A DNA stretch of 64,000 bases from Asanoa hainanensis (lineage in GTDB: Bacteria > Actinomycetota > Actinomycetes > Mycobacteriales > Micromonosporaceae): NCBI RefSeq assembly GCF_900188485.1, contig NZ_FZPH01000005.1, positions 416,092 to 480,091 of the forward strand. Direction: 5' to 3'. The notes below the pieces were generated by a model. That model did no database searches. It saw only the letters and a list, made by a program, of their open reading frames with translations, and was not told the origin of the DNA. This document shows positions 33,765 through 42,107 of this stretch, one piece after another. How positions within the stretch are numbered: position 1 is the first letter of the stretch; each line of letters starts with the position of its first letter. The position numbers and the translations under genes are program-made.

Positions 33765-35764
33765 AGATGGACGTCGCCGATCTCGACCGTCCACAGCAGA
33801 TCGGTGAGGTGTTCGAGGGCGCGCGCCAGATAGCGGCGGTAGGTGCTCAGCGGCAGGTCGAGGACCTGGGCGGCGGCCTCCTGCGTCGGGGCGGGGCGCA
33901 GGTAGGTGCGGTGCAGGACGGCCCGTAGCTGCTCGCCCTTCGGCTGCTCCCCGAGCCGGACGACGGCGGCCTCGATCGTGGCGCGCAGCTGCGCCGCGCT
34001 CGGCCCGGCTGCGGTGGACGCGAGCGCCGAACCCAGCAACGGGCTGGTGGCGAGCAGGTCAGGGCGGTGCAGCACCGGCAGCGCCGCCTTGACCGCCGCA
34101 CCGAACCGGTCGCGGCCCAGCGGCGGCGGGCGCAGCAGCTCGGCCGGCGGAGGGCCGGTCTCGCCGGAGTGCCCGCGCTCCCGCATCAGGTCGAGCCAGC
34201 TGTCGACCGGGAGGCGGCGCCAGTCGATGCCGAACCCGACGTGCCGCTGCCCGTCGACCTCGACGCTGACCAGCGGTGCGAACGCCACGTGCTCGAACCG
34301 CGGCGCCCAGAAGTCGGGGTCCGAGGTGATGCCGATCGACCAGGCGAGCGGGCGGGTCAGCCACTCGATCACGCTCGAGACGGGCGCGGCGAGCACGGCG
34401 TACGGGTCGCGTTCGTAGTCGTTGACTCCCGCCACGACCCGGACGATGTTGACCAGCTCGCCGGGCCGGGTCGGTCCGTGCCGCGCGACGTGGTCGAGGA
34501 CGGCCCGCACCGCGGGGTCGCGGTCTTCGAGGGCGGACCCGCTGGGACAGAACAGGTGCAGGGCGAAACCCGCGACACCGTCGGGCGTACGTACGACGTA
34601 GAGGTGTTCGGGTTGCTCGTGGAGCCAGGCCCGGGTCAGCTCGGCTGTTTCCGGCCCTTCGAAGCGCTCGACGATGTCGCAGACCTGGTCGTGTTCGTCG
34701 ACCCGGCCGGGCACGACGGCGGCGGAGCCCAGCGCCCGCAGCTCCGCGAAGGCGGTCGCGTACGGGCTGTTGCGCTGGAGGAAGAGCAGCTGCTGGGCGT
34801 GTCGCTGCTGGTCCGGCCCGGTCGTGGCGCGCAGGCCGGTGACCGTGTGGGCGTGGATCACCCGGCGGTGCGCGTGGTAGCGCTCGGGCATCCGGCGCTC
34901 GAACTCGGCGTCCAGCACGGCCCGGGCCAGGTCGTGGACGAACAGCCCGCGCGGGCCGCGGGTGACGAACGGCCTCCGCGCCAGCCAGCGCCACACCTCG
35001 GGTGCTTCGGCGCCGACCATGCGGGCGAGCAGGTCCTCGGTGGTGAGCCAGGCGATCGCGCACGTCGCGAGTCCGGTCAGGTGCGCGTCGCCCGGCACGT
35101 CGCGCAGGAACGACCCCAGCAGCGCCGAGATCAGGTCCGGCGCGTCGGCGAGGGAGCCGGGCACCGTGCCGGTCACCGCCAGGTCGGCCAGCAGCGCGAT
35201 GGTCAGCGGATGCCCCTGGCCGAGCCGGGTCAGATGCGACTGGATCTCCGGCGCGACGCCGGCGTGGGCCAGCAGATCGGCGCTCTCCGCCGCGTCGAAG
35301 TGGTCGAGCTGGTGCACGGCCACGAGCCGCCGCCAGCCGGCATCGGTGCGCCAGGGCGCGGCGGGCGGGTCACAGCCGGCGAGCACGACGACGGTGTCGG
35401 CGGACAGGCCCGGCACGAACTCGTCGCGCAGCCAGTCGTCTATCGGACCGAGCTCCTCGTAGCCGTCGACGAGCAGCACCGCGTCGTCGAGGTCGTGGTG
35501 GTTGATGGCCGCGGTCAGCCCGTCCGGCGACGGGTCGACCTCACGACCGTCGACCTGCACGACGCTGCGGCCGGCTGCGCGGGCCCGGGCCCGGAACTCG
35601 GCCAGCAGTGTCGTCTTGCCGATGCCGCCGTGGCCGTACACGAAGAGCAGTCGTTGTGGCGCACGCCCGGCGATGGCGTCGTCGAAGCAGGCGAGCTCGC
35701 GACGGCGCCCGACGAATCGCTCGCGCCGTGCGGTGTCCAGCAGGTCGCCCAGGCTCGTGGTCAC
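33761..35764 (-). CDS. AAA/NACHT-type ATPase with C-terminal helix-turn-helix, probable regulator
   Basis: 667 residues from GTG 35764 (ribosome site GGAGAGGGC). An AAA_16-type ATPase domain begins FVGRRREL, with Walker A GHGGIGKTT (44-52) and Walker B AVLLVDGYEE. A middle helical region follows, then a C-terminal helix-turn-helix: TQEAAAQVLDLPLSTYRRYL (about 635-655), resembling winged helices of large ATP-dependent activators. It likely senses a ligand and controls the adjacent FAD oxidoreductase and methyltransferase genes. Confidence 0.78.
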   Translation of the reverse strand: MTTSLGDLLDTARRERFVGRRRELACFDDAIAGRAPQRLLFVYGHGGIGKTTLLAEFRARARAAGRSVVQVDGREVDPSPDGLTAAINHHDLDDAVLLVDGYEELGPIDDWLRDEFVPGLSADTVVVLAGCDPPAAPWRTDAGWRRLVAVHQLDHFDAAESADLLAHAGVAPEIQSHLTRLGQGHPLTIALLADLAVTGTVPGSLADAPDLISALLGSFLRDVPGDAHLTGLATCAIAWLTTEDLLARMVGAEAPEVWRWLARRPFVTRGPRGLFVHDLARAVLDAEFERRMPERYHAHRRVIHAHTVTGLRATTGPDQQRHAQQLLFLQRNSPYATAFAELRALGSAAVVPGRVDEHDQVCDIVERFEGPETAELTRAWLHEQPEHLYVVRTPDGVAGFALHLFCPSGSALEDRDPAVRAVLDHVARHGPTRPGELVNIVRVVAGVNDYERDPYAVLAAPVSSVIEWLTRPLAWSIGITSDPDFWAPRFEHVAFAPLVSVEVDGQRHVGFGIDWRRLPVDSWLDLMRERGHSGETGPPPAELLRPPPLGRDRFGAAVKAALPVLHRPDLLATSPLLGSALASTAAGPSAAQLRATIEAAVVRLGEQPKGEQLRAVLHRTYLRPAPTQEAAAQVLDLPLSTYRRYLARALEHLTDLLWTVEIGDVHL

Positions 35765-35808
35765 GCCCTCTCCTTCGGTTGCCCTACTCTCCGCCCTGGC
35801 GGCACTCG

Positions 35809-35821
35809 TTGGACAGCGATT
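35809..35821. promoter_or_regulatory. 13-bp repeat between the regulator and the methyltransferase gene
   Basis: TTGGACAGCGATT, identical to 32317-32329. It lies 45 bases before the regulator start (35764, minus strand) and 53 bases before the methyltransferase start (35874, plus strand), a position fit for an operator serving both. Confidence 0.5.
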
Positions 35822-35873
35822 AGCCACTATCTGACGTGGTGGGTGAGCGGCCCGTCACCCGACCCTGCACACC

Positions 35874-37118
35874 ATGAGATGGACTGTCAGCGTCGTCGCC
35901 ACCGCGGCCTCGACCTACGCGCTGGACCTGTTCGCCGCCGCGGCGGGTGCGCTGGTCGTGGCCTCCGGCGTGCTCGGCGGGCTCTCCCACAGCTGGGTGG
36001 TGGCGGTACTCGTCGCCAGCTACCTGGTCTGGGCGCTCGGCCTGCGCACGAACCTGCGCGCGAACGGCGCGCTGCTCGCCGCGACGGGCACGAGCACGAA
36101 CGTCCTGTCGAAGGCGGCGTACGACCTGACCCGGCGGTTCACCCGTCGGGCCGGCGCGCCGCGGGTGGCCGCGGCGGTCGCCTACGCCGGCACGGAGGTC
36201 GTGAAGGAGCTGCCCTACTACGCGGCGGCGTTCGGAGCGGCGGCGGCGACGTCCGCGATCACCACGACGGACGCGCTGGTCTTCCTGGCGGGAGCGAACC
36301 TCGGGGCCGCGGTGTACGAGTACGGCCTGGGCCGCCTCACCGCGGGGTTCCTCCGGCGCCGGTTCGCGTCGTTCGAGACGGACTGGCAGCCGCGGCGCTA
36401 TCTGACCGACTACTACAGCGCCGTCGAGCCGGACGAGCTCGCGACGATCACCTACCTCGTCGCGGCCCTGCGCGAGGCGGAGCGCGACCGACCGATCCTG
36501 TTCTTCGGCGTCGGCCCGACTCTCCACCACGTCTTCGCCGCCGCCGAGGTGGCCTCGGAGATCCACCTAGGTGACTATCTGCCGGCGAACCTGACCGAGC
36601 TCCAACGCTGGGTCGACCGGGCACCGGACGCCCACGACTGGCGCCCGTTCGTGCGCTACACGCTGCGGTGCGAGGGCATCAGCGACCCGACCGACGCCGA
36701 GGTGACCCTCCGCGAGGACCTGACCCGCAAGAAGATCACCGAGCTGATCGTGTTGGATGCCCGGTCGGAGCACCCGACTGACGTTGTCTATTCGACGGTG
36801 GTCAGCCCGTACTGCGCGGACTCGGCCACCGACAACCTGTCAACGTGGCGAGAGCTGATGCGCAACATCACCGGCCTGGTCGAACCCGGCGGCCTGTTCA
36901 TCACGGCGGCCCTGCACCGCTGCACGTTCTATTCGGTAGGTGGCCGCCGCTTCCCGAGCGCGAACATCGGCTCGGAAGACCTGCGAGCGGCCCTGGAACC
37001 TGACTTCGACTGCGCCATCGAGGTCTGTTCCACAGGCCAGGAAACCGCGCACGGGTACGGTTCGGTGCTGCTCGCACATGCCCGGAGGCGCGAGCTCAGT
37101 CATGCTCAATCACGTTGA
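35874..37118 (+). CDS. Membrane-anchored NNMT/PNMT-like methyltransferase
   Basis: 414 residues. The first 165 residues hold about four hydrophobic segments (such as LFAAAAGALVVASGVLG, WVVAVLVASYLVWALG, YYAAAFGAAAATSAI). The rest resembles the nicotinamide/phenylethanolamine N-methyltransferase family: ILFFGVGPTLHHVFAAAE, GDYLPANLTELQRWV and HDWRPFVRYTLRCEG follow the family's SAM-site and DY-loop pattern. A membrane fusion of this domain is unusual. It probably N-methylates a small amine. The ATG is 53 bases from the shared operator-like repeat. Confidence 0.8.
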   Translation: MRWTVSVVATAASTYALDLFAAAAGALVVASGVLGGLSHSWVVAVLVASYLVWALGLRTNLRANGALLAATGTSTNVLSKAAYDLTRRFTRRAGAPRVAAAVAYAGTEVVKELPYYAAAFGAAAATSAITTTDALVFLAGANLGAAVYEYGLGRLTAGFLRRRFASFETDWQPRRYLTDYYSAVEPDELATITYLVAALREAERDRPILFFGVGPTLHHVFAAAEVASEIHLGDYLPANLTELQRWVDRAPDAHDWRPFVRYTLRCEGISDPTDAEVTLREDLTRKKITELIVLDARSEHPTDVVYSTVVSPYCADSATDNLSTWRELMRNITGLVEPGGLFITAALHRCTFYSVGGRRFPSANIGSEDLRAALEPDFDCAIEVCSTGQETAHGYGSVLLAHARRRELSHAQSR

Positions 37119-37136
37119 CCGAGCTGCCGTCACTGG

Positions 37137-37769
37137 TCAGAGAAGCCGTTCGCGCCATTCCGCGAACCGAGCTAGCAGTTCGGCGAGGTCGTCGCCAGCG
37201 AGTCCGTAGTCCGCGAAGTCATCGGCGTCGAGCAACGCGGCTTGGGCCAGCGCGTCCGCGAAGACTCGACGGTCGAATCCTCTGTCAGCCCGTTCGGCGA
37301 GAAGCATCAGCGTTTCGCGGTCGTAGCGGCCGGTTTGGATGGCCGCGTCGACGTCGATGAAGTCCCGAGCTTGGGCGCGACCGTAGAGGGCACTCATCTT
37401 GTTGGCGAGAGCGTCATCAGGGTGGAGCACCGGACCGATGGTCATCTGAATGGGTTCGTTGGCGCGCCAGTCCACGCCAAGCTCGACCAGCGACGTGCGG
37501 TCGGCATCGGCAACGGCCAGGCGGGCGAAAGTGTCGTAACGGCGCTCTACTTCGACCACGAGCCCTTCGGCGCGATAGGCCGTCACGACGGCGGCGACAG
37601 CGGTGTCGAACTCGTCGCGCCGGTTCCAGGCGGTGAAGAGGTCGATGTCCTCGCTAGGCCGTTCCAGGATCCCGGCGATCTGAACGGCGTAGCCACCGGC
37701 GAGAGCGAAGCCGTAACGTTCGGCGGCGGTCAGCCCGACACTGGCGAGCCGTTCATGGAATGCGTCCAC
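37137..37769 (-). CDS. AbiEii/AbiGii-type nucleotidyltransferase toxin
   Basis: 210 residues. DUF1814-type nucleotidyltransferase core: FALAGGYAVQIAGILERPSE followed by DIDLF (metal-binding Asp pair), and the later motif KMSALYGRAQARDFIDVDA. In AbiE-type systems such proteins modify tRNA or other targets and halt growth. The partner antitoxin gene ends 3 bases upstream. It is convergent with the methyltransferase gene. Confidence 0.85.
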   Translation of the reverse strand: MDAFHERLASVGLTAAERYGFALAGGYAVQIAGILERPSEDIDLFTAWNRRDEFDTAVAAVVTAYRAEGLVVEVERRYDTFARLAVADADRTSLVELGVDWRANEPIQMTIGPVLHPDDALANKMSALYGRAQARDFIDVDAAIQTGRYDRETLMLLAERADRGFDRRVFADALAQAALLDADDFADYGLAGDDLAELLARFAEWRERLL

Positions 37770-37772
37770 TGC

Positions 37773-38339
37773 CTACGCCACGGCGGTGCCGGCGAGCGCA
37801 CGGAACCGTTGCTCCCACGCCCGGCGCAACGACGCGGGTAGCCAGAGTGTGGGCCAGAGTCGGACCAGTTGGCGGCCGTCGATCCAGCTGCGGAGATCGT
37901 CGACCGTCGCAGCCTCGTTGAGGACGGTCTTGTACATCGATGCGAGTCGAGCGGCCTTGTCGAGGTCGTAGGTGCCGCGACCCGACCAGTCGAGATGGTG
38001 CGGGAGAGTCACCGTTCCGGTGGTCGGGCCGTGCAGATCATCGAGACTGTCAGCGACCACGTAATGCTTGCGGTCTCCGTACGGCACGTAGTCGGCTGGC
38101 GGCCCGGGCTCGACAGCGGCCTTGCGGCGGCTGTTGTTGGTCGCGTGCCGGACCTCTGGACGTAGCGCCTGCCGGATGGTCTCGCGGCTGTAGCCGGTCA
38201 CGCGTTGCAGGTCGACCGGCCGCCAGCCGGCGTCCCGGAACGCACGAAGCCTTCGGTCGCGCTCGTCGAGCGCGGCCTTCTTGGTCTCCTCGTACTCGGC
38301 GACCGCAGCACGCAACTCGTCCTCGGAGTACTCCCGCAT
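37773..38339 (-). CDS. Antitoxin of the AbiE-like pair, with N-terminal helix-turn-helix
   Basis: 188 residues. A helical, charged N-terminus (EDELRAAVAEYEETKKAALD) leads into a helix-turn-helix at about 38-60 (GWRPVDLQRVTGYSRETIRQ). The C-terminal part, with VTLPHHLDWSG and RLWPTLWLPASLRRAWE, is typical of proteins found beside AbiEii toxins. It should neutralise the toxin and repress the operon through the strong palindrome just upstream (38354-38390). Confidence 0.75.
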   Translation of the reverse strand: MREYSEDELRAAVAEYEETKKAALDERDRRLRAFRDAGWRPVDLQRVTGYSRETIRQALRPEVRHATNNSRRKAAVEPGPPADYVPYGDRKHYVVADSLDDLHGPTTGTVTLPHHLDWSGRGTYDLDKAARLASMYKTVLNEAATVDDLRSWIDGRQLVRLWPTLWLPASLRRAWEQRFRALAGTAVA

Positions 38340-38353
38340 GCGCCAAGTCTACC

Positions 38354-38390
38354 GCGCTAGGCCAAGCATGCTTGGCGCTTGGCCTAGCGC
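38354..38390. promoter_or_regulatory. Nested palindrome upstream of the antitoxin gene
   Basis: A perfect 14-bp inverted repeat, GCGCTAGGCCAAGC (38354-38367) and GCTTGGCCTAGCGC (38377-38390). Inside it lies a second perfect palindrome, GCCAAGCATGCTTGGC (38361-38376). A further GCCAAG is at 38342. The element sits 15 bases before the antitoxin ATG and 30 bases after the pepN stop, so it can serve as operator, terminator, or both. Confidence 0.7.
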
Positions 38391-38419
38391 TGCGTACCGA
38401 GAAAAGCCGATCAGGTTCG

Positions 38420-40987
38420 TCAGGACTGGGAGGCGGCGATGTCGCGGAGGCGGGCCCGGAGGGCGCGTTCGGTCGTGTCGCGGCCTTCCGCTACCAGGCG
38501 GCGCAACGCGGCCGGGTGGCCGGTCTGCGACAGCCACGCGTCCGCTGCCGCGACCACCTCGTCCGTGATCGTGTACGTCGGGTAGCCGTAGACGACGAAC
38601 TCCTGGGCCGGCTCCGAGTCGCGCAGCGCCCACACGGCCGCCGCCGACTCGAAGAACTTCGTGGCGTAGGGGGCCGTCAGCTCGACCTGCGTCGGGTGCT
38701 GGAAGCCGACCAGCAGCGCCCGGTTGCGCCAGTTCGGCAGCTCCGTCGACTCGGTCAGGGTGCGCCACACCGACGCCTTGTTGTCGGCCGTCGGGATCAG
38801 GGCGTGGGTCTCCGCCGCCTCGCGTTCGCCGCTGGACGTGCGGTCGTTGGCCAGTTCCGCTTCGATCTCGGTGGCGTCCGCGGCGCCGTTGGCGACCAGG
38901 GCGCGCAGCAGCGACCAGCGGAACTCCGTGTCGATCGGCAGGCCAGCCGGGATGTTGTCGCCCGACAGCCAGCCGCGCAGGACGGCCAGGTGCTCGTCGG
39001 AGCGGGCCGCGGAGGCGAACGCGCGGGCCCAGGCGAGCTGGAAACCGCTGCCGGGCGCGGCCGCCAGCATCGCGGTGCGGGCCGTGTCGGCGAGCTGGGC
39101 CCAGCCGGTCGGCGCCCACTCCGGGTCGGCGTAGTAGGACAGGGCGCCGGCCGCCTGGCGCAGCGTCGCCGTCACCAGGTTGATGTCGGACTCGGCCGGC
39201 AGGCCCGTCAGGGCCAGGGCCACGTAGTCGCGGGCGGCGAGCTCGGCGTCGCGGAGCATGTCCCAGGCGGCGGCCCAGCACAGGGCGCGGGCCAGCGACG
39301 ACTCGAAGCCGTCGATGTGCTGCACGACGGTGGCCATCGAGCGCTCGTCGAGGCGCAGCTTGGCGTATGTCAGGTCGTCGTCGTTGAGCAGCAGCACGTC
39401 AGGGGCGCGGACGCCGACGAGCTGTTCGACGGGAGTGCGCTCGCCGGTGACGTCGATCTCCAGCAGCTCCCGCCGGACCAGCGAGCCTTCGGGCGTCAGG
39501 TCGTAGAGGCCGACCCCGATCCGGTGGGTACGCAGCGTCGGGTAGTCGGACGGCGCCTCCTGGAGCACCACGACCGACTCGTACGTGCCGTCGGCGCCGA
39601 TGACCACCTGCGGGCGCAGCGTGTTGACCTGGGCCGTCTCCAGCCACTGGGCGGCGAACTTGCGCAGTTCGCGGCCGGAGGCCGACTCGAGCTCACCGAG
39701 CAGGTCGTCGAAGGTCGCGTTGCCCCAGGCGTGCCGGGCGAAGTAGGCGCGCAGGCCGGCCAGGAACGGCTCGATGCCCACGTACGCGACGAGCTGCTTG
39801 ATGACCGAGGCGCCCTTGGCGTACGTGATGCCGTCGAAGTTGACCTCGACCGCTTCCAGGTCGGGCATCTCGCAGTAGACCGGGTGGGTGGAGCTGAGCT
39901 GGTCCTGCCGGTAGCCCCAGTTCTTGCGGATCGACAGGAACGTCGTCCAGGCGTCGGTGAACCGGGTGGCGTTGGTGTTGCACCAGTGGCTGGCCCACTC
40001 GGCGAAGGACTCGTTGAGCCAAAGGTCGTTCCACCAGCGCATGGTGACCAGGTCGCCGAACCACATGTGGGCCAGCTCGTGCAGGATCGTGTTGGCCCGC
40101 TGCTCGTACTCGAAGTCGGTGACCTGCGAGCGGAAGACGTACGCCGACTCGGCGTGGGTCACGCAGGCGAAGTTCTCCATCGCGCCGGCGTTGAAGTCGG
40201 GCACCCACAGCTGGTCGTACTTCGGCAGCGGGTACCGGACGCCGAAGTGCGCGTGGTAGAAGTCGAAGCCCTGCGTGGTGATCAGGTGGAGGTCGTCGGG
40301 GTCAAAGTATTGTGCCATCGTGGCCCGGCAGAAGTAGCCCATGTCGATGCCGTCGTGCTCGAAGCGCACCTCGTGGTACGGCCCGGCGCACAGCGCGGTC
40401 ACGTAGGTCGACATCCGCGCGGACTGTGCGAAGTGGACGGTCTTGACCTCGTCGGAGCCCGAGCCGTCGACACCCGAGACCGGCGCGTTGGAGATGACCT
40501 TCCAGTGGGCCGGCACCGTCGCGTGCCAGGTGTAGACCGACTTGAGGTCGGGCTGGTCGAACGACGCGTAGACGCGCTGTGCGTCAGCGGTCTCGAACTG
40601 GCTGTAGAGGTAGGTCTCGCCGTCGACCGGGTCGACGCTGCGGTGCAGGCCCTGGCCGGACGTCGAGTAGTTGAAGTCGGCGTCGACCACGAGCTCGTTG
40701 GTGGCGGCCAGGCCGATGATCGTGAGGCCCTTGTCGGCGGCCCAGCCACTGATGTCGACCGGCGTGCCGTTGAGGGTGGCCGAGCGCACGGACGCGGCGG
40801 CGAGCTCGATGAACGTCGCGGCGCCGGGCTCGACGCAGTCGAACACGATCGTCGTGGTGGAGCGGAACGTCCGCGCGTCACCCTGCCCGGCGGAGGCCAG
40901 GTCCAGGCTGATGTCGTACGAGGTGACGTCGAGCAGTCGCGCTCGTTCGGCCGCCTCGGCCTGGGTCAGGTTGCGCACACCAGCCAC
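38420..40987 (-). CDS. pepN: Aminopeptidase N (M1 metallopeptidase)
   Basis: 855 residues, normal for actinobacterial PepN. It removes N-terminal residues from peptides in the cytoplasm. The exopeptidase motif GAMEN is at 268-272 and the zinc site HELAH at 303-307 with the third ligand Glu326 (WLNESFAEW). The C-terminal ERAP1-like helical domain is complete. The start is GTG 40987 (MAGVRNLTQAEAAERAR), with GGGAGA eight bases ahead; upstream codons in the same frame are unlikely to be translated. Divergent from the nitroreductase gene, an arrangement also seen in mycobacteria. Confidence 0.96.
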   Translation of the reverse strand: MAGVRNLTQAEAAERARLLDVTSYDISLDLASAGQGDARTFRSTTTIVFDCVEPGAATFIELAAASVRSATLNGTPVDISGWAADKGLTIIGLAATNELVVDADFNYSTSGQGLHRSVDPVDGETYLYSQFETADAQRVYASFDQPDLKSVYTWHATVPAHWKVISNAPVSGVDGSGSDEVKTVHFAQSARMSTYVTALCAGPYHEVRFEHDGIDMGYFCRATMAQYFDPDDLHLITTQGFDFYHAHFGVRYPLPKYDQLWVPDFNAGAMENFACVTHAESAYVFRSQVTDFEYEQRANTILHELAHMWFGDLVTMRWWNDLWLNESFAEWASHWCNTNATRFTDAWTTFLSIRKNWGYRQDQLSSTHPVYCEMPDLEAVEVNFDGITYAKGASVIKQLVAYVGIEPFLAGLRAYFARHAWGNATFDDLLGELESASGRELRKFAAQWLETAQVNTLRPQVVIGADGTYESVVVLQEAPSDYPTLRTHRIGVGLYDLTPEGSLVRRELLEIDVTGERTPVEQLVGVRAPDVLLLNDDDLTYAKLRLDERSMATVVQHIDGFESSLARALCWAAAWDMLRDAELAARDYVALALTGLPAESDINLVTATLRQAAGALSYYADPEWAPTGWAQLADTARTAMLAAAPGSGFQLAWARAFASAARSDEHLAVLRGWLSGDNIPAGLPIDTEFRWSLLRALVANGAADATEIEAELANDRTSSGEREAAETHALIPTADNKASVWRTLTESTELPNWRNRALLVGFQHPTQVELTAPYATKFFESAAAVWALRDSEPAQEFVVYGYPTYTITDEVVAAADAWLSQTGHPAALRRLVAEGRDTTERALRARLRDIAASQS

Positions 40988-41127
40988 GGTTCGTTCTCCC
41001 ATTCGCATTTTCGCCGACGACAACGGCGGCCTCGTTCGAGTCTTCCATGCCGTTCGCGGCCAACCACGGTAACCCACGTCACGGTGCCCTGCCGGTGGCA
41101 GAAGGGTTGGGCGAGGGTGAATATCAG

Positions 41128-41139
41128 GGTACGTACCCC
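41128..41139. promoter_or_regulatory. Palindrome before the mycothiol nitroreductase gene
   Basis: GGGTACGTACCC is a perfect 12-base palindrome 20 bases ahead of the GTG at 41160, within a larger imperfect repeat (GGTTGGG near 41106 and CCCAACC near 41139). A possible operator; no regulator is identified. Confidence 0.35.
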
Positions 41140-41159
41140 CAACCCCCCAAGGACTTGCC

Positions 41160-41795
41160 GTGTCCGAAAACAATGACCGTCAGAACGTCGACATGTGGTT
41201 CGATCCCGCCTGCCCGTGGGCCTGGGTGACCTCCCGCTGGCTGCTGGAGACCGAGAAGGTTCGCCCCCTCGACGTGAGCTTCCACGTGATGAGCCTCGCT
41301 GTGCTCAACGCCGGCCGTGACGAGCTCGACGAGAACTACAAGAAGTTCCTGCGTACGGCCTGGGCGCCGGTGCGGATCTGCATCGCGGCCGAGCAGAAGT
41401 ACGGCAACGCCGTGCTGCGTGACCTCTACACCGCGCTTGGCACCCGCATCCACCCGGGCAAGCAGGAGCGTGGCCCGGAACTCTACGCGGCCGCACTCGC
41501 CGAGGTCGGGCTCGACCCCGCGCTGGTCGAGGCCGGCGAGAGCACCGAGTACGACGACGCGCTGCGGGCCAGCCACGACGCGGGCATGAAGCCGGTCGGC
41601 ATGGACGTCGGCACGCCGGTGATCCACGCGCCGGGTCCCGACGGCGGCCGGGTCGCCATCTTCGGGCCGGTCGTCACGCCGGCGCCGAAGGGTGAGGCCG
41701 CCGGCCGGCTCTGGGACGGCGTCGTCCTGGTCGCGGGCACGCCGGGCTTCTTCGAGCTCAAGCGGACCCGCGACGTGGGTCCGATTTTCGACTGA
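41160..41795 (+). CDS. DsbA-like mycothiol-dependent nitroreductase family protein (Rv2466c-like)
   Basis: 211 residues from GTG 41160 (AAGGA ahead). Thioredoxin-fold DsbA-type protein similar throughout to mycobacterial Rv2466c: WFDPACPWAWVTSRWLLE, FHVMSLAVLN, GTPVIHAPG and a final FFELKRTRD. The active site is Cys18-Pro-Trp-Ala21: the nucleophilic Cys is kept but the second Cys of Rv2466c's CPWC is Ala, consistent with a monothiol, mycothiol-dependent mechanism. Involved in redox defence and reduction of nitro compounds. Confidence 0.85.
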   Translation: MSENNDRQNVDMWFDPACPWAWVTSRWLLETEKVRPLDVSFHVMSLAVLNAGRDELDENYKKFLRTAWAPVRICIAAEQKYGNAVLRDLYTALGTRIHPGKQERGPELYAAALAEVGLDPALVEAGESTEYDDALRASHDAGMKPVGMDVGTPVIHAPGPDGGRVAIFGPVVTPAPKGEAAGRLWDGVVLVAGTPGFFELKRTRDVGPIFD

Positions 41796-41827
41796 TCGGA
41801 CCCTTTCCGGCTGGTTGATCGATTCGT

Positions 41828-41858
41828 TGCGTAGGGTGTCGAAACGGCACCCTACGCA
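41828..41858 (+). terminator. Hairpin between the nitroreductase gene and the small ORF
   Basis: A perfect 11-bp inverted repeat, TGCGTAGGGTG (41828-41838) and CACCCTACGCA (41848-41858), with a 9-base loop, 33 bases after the nitroreductase stop and 15 before the small ORF. It could be a terminator or an operator/leader structure for the small gene. Confidence 0.5.
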
Positions 41859-41872
41859 TCGAGGGGGTCACC

Positions 41873-42052
41873 ATGTCTGAGCACACCCAGGACGAGGTCG
41901 CCGAGAGCATCGGCGGCGCCTACTGGTCGGTCGACGAGGGCCACTGGGAAACCATCGCGCCGGCGCTCCCCGACCACGTCGTCGACCTGCTGGCGCCACC
42001 CATCCTGGTCGGCGCCGCACCCCGCGAGGCGCGCGCCGTGGCCATAGCCTGA
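41873..42052 (+). CDS. Small acidic protein of 59 residues, unknown
   Basis: Starts MSEHTQDEVAESIGGAYWSV, with GAGGGGG seven bases before the ATG. The N-terminal two-thirds is acidic with three Trp/Tyr residues (YWSVDEGHWE); the end is hydrophobic to neutral (LLAPPILVGAAPREARAVAI). No Cys, so not a lanthipeptide-type precursor. It lies between a strong hairpin and the DUF1015 gene. Coding is supported by its ribosome site and codon bias; function is unknown. Confidence 0.5.
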   Translation: MSEHTQDEVAESIGGAYWSVDEGHWETIAPALPDHVVDLLAPPILVGAAPREARAVAIA

Positions 42053-42107
42053 GACACGCGCCTGGGTGTCGGCCGTCACGTCAACGCCCATCGGTAGCGT
42101 TTCGGAC

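Noticed and set aside
34067..36574. An 835-codon plus-strand open frame across the regulator and the methyltransferase gene
   Set aside because: Composition is that of a shadow frame; the regulator on the minus strand and the NNMT-like gene in another plus frame have clear motifs.
37940..41176. A 1078-codon open frame on the plus strand opposite pepN and the antitoxin
   Set aside because: Arg/Gly/Val/Asp-rich translation without domains, antisense to well-supported pepN; long antisense frames are common in high-GC DNA.
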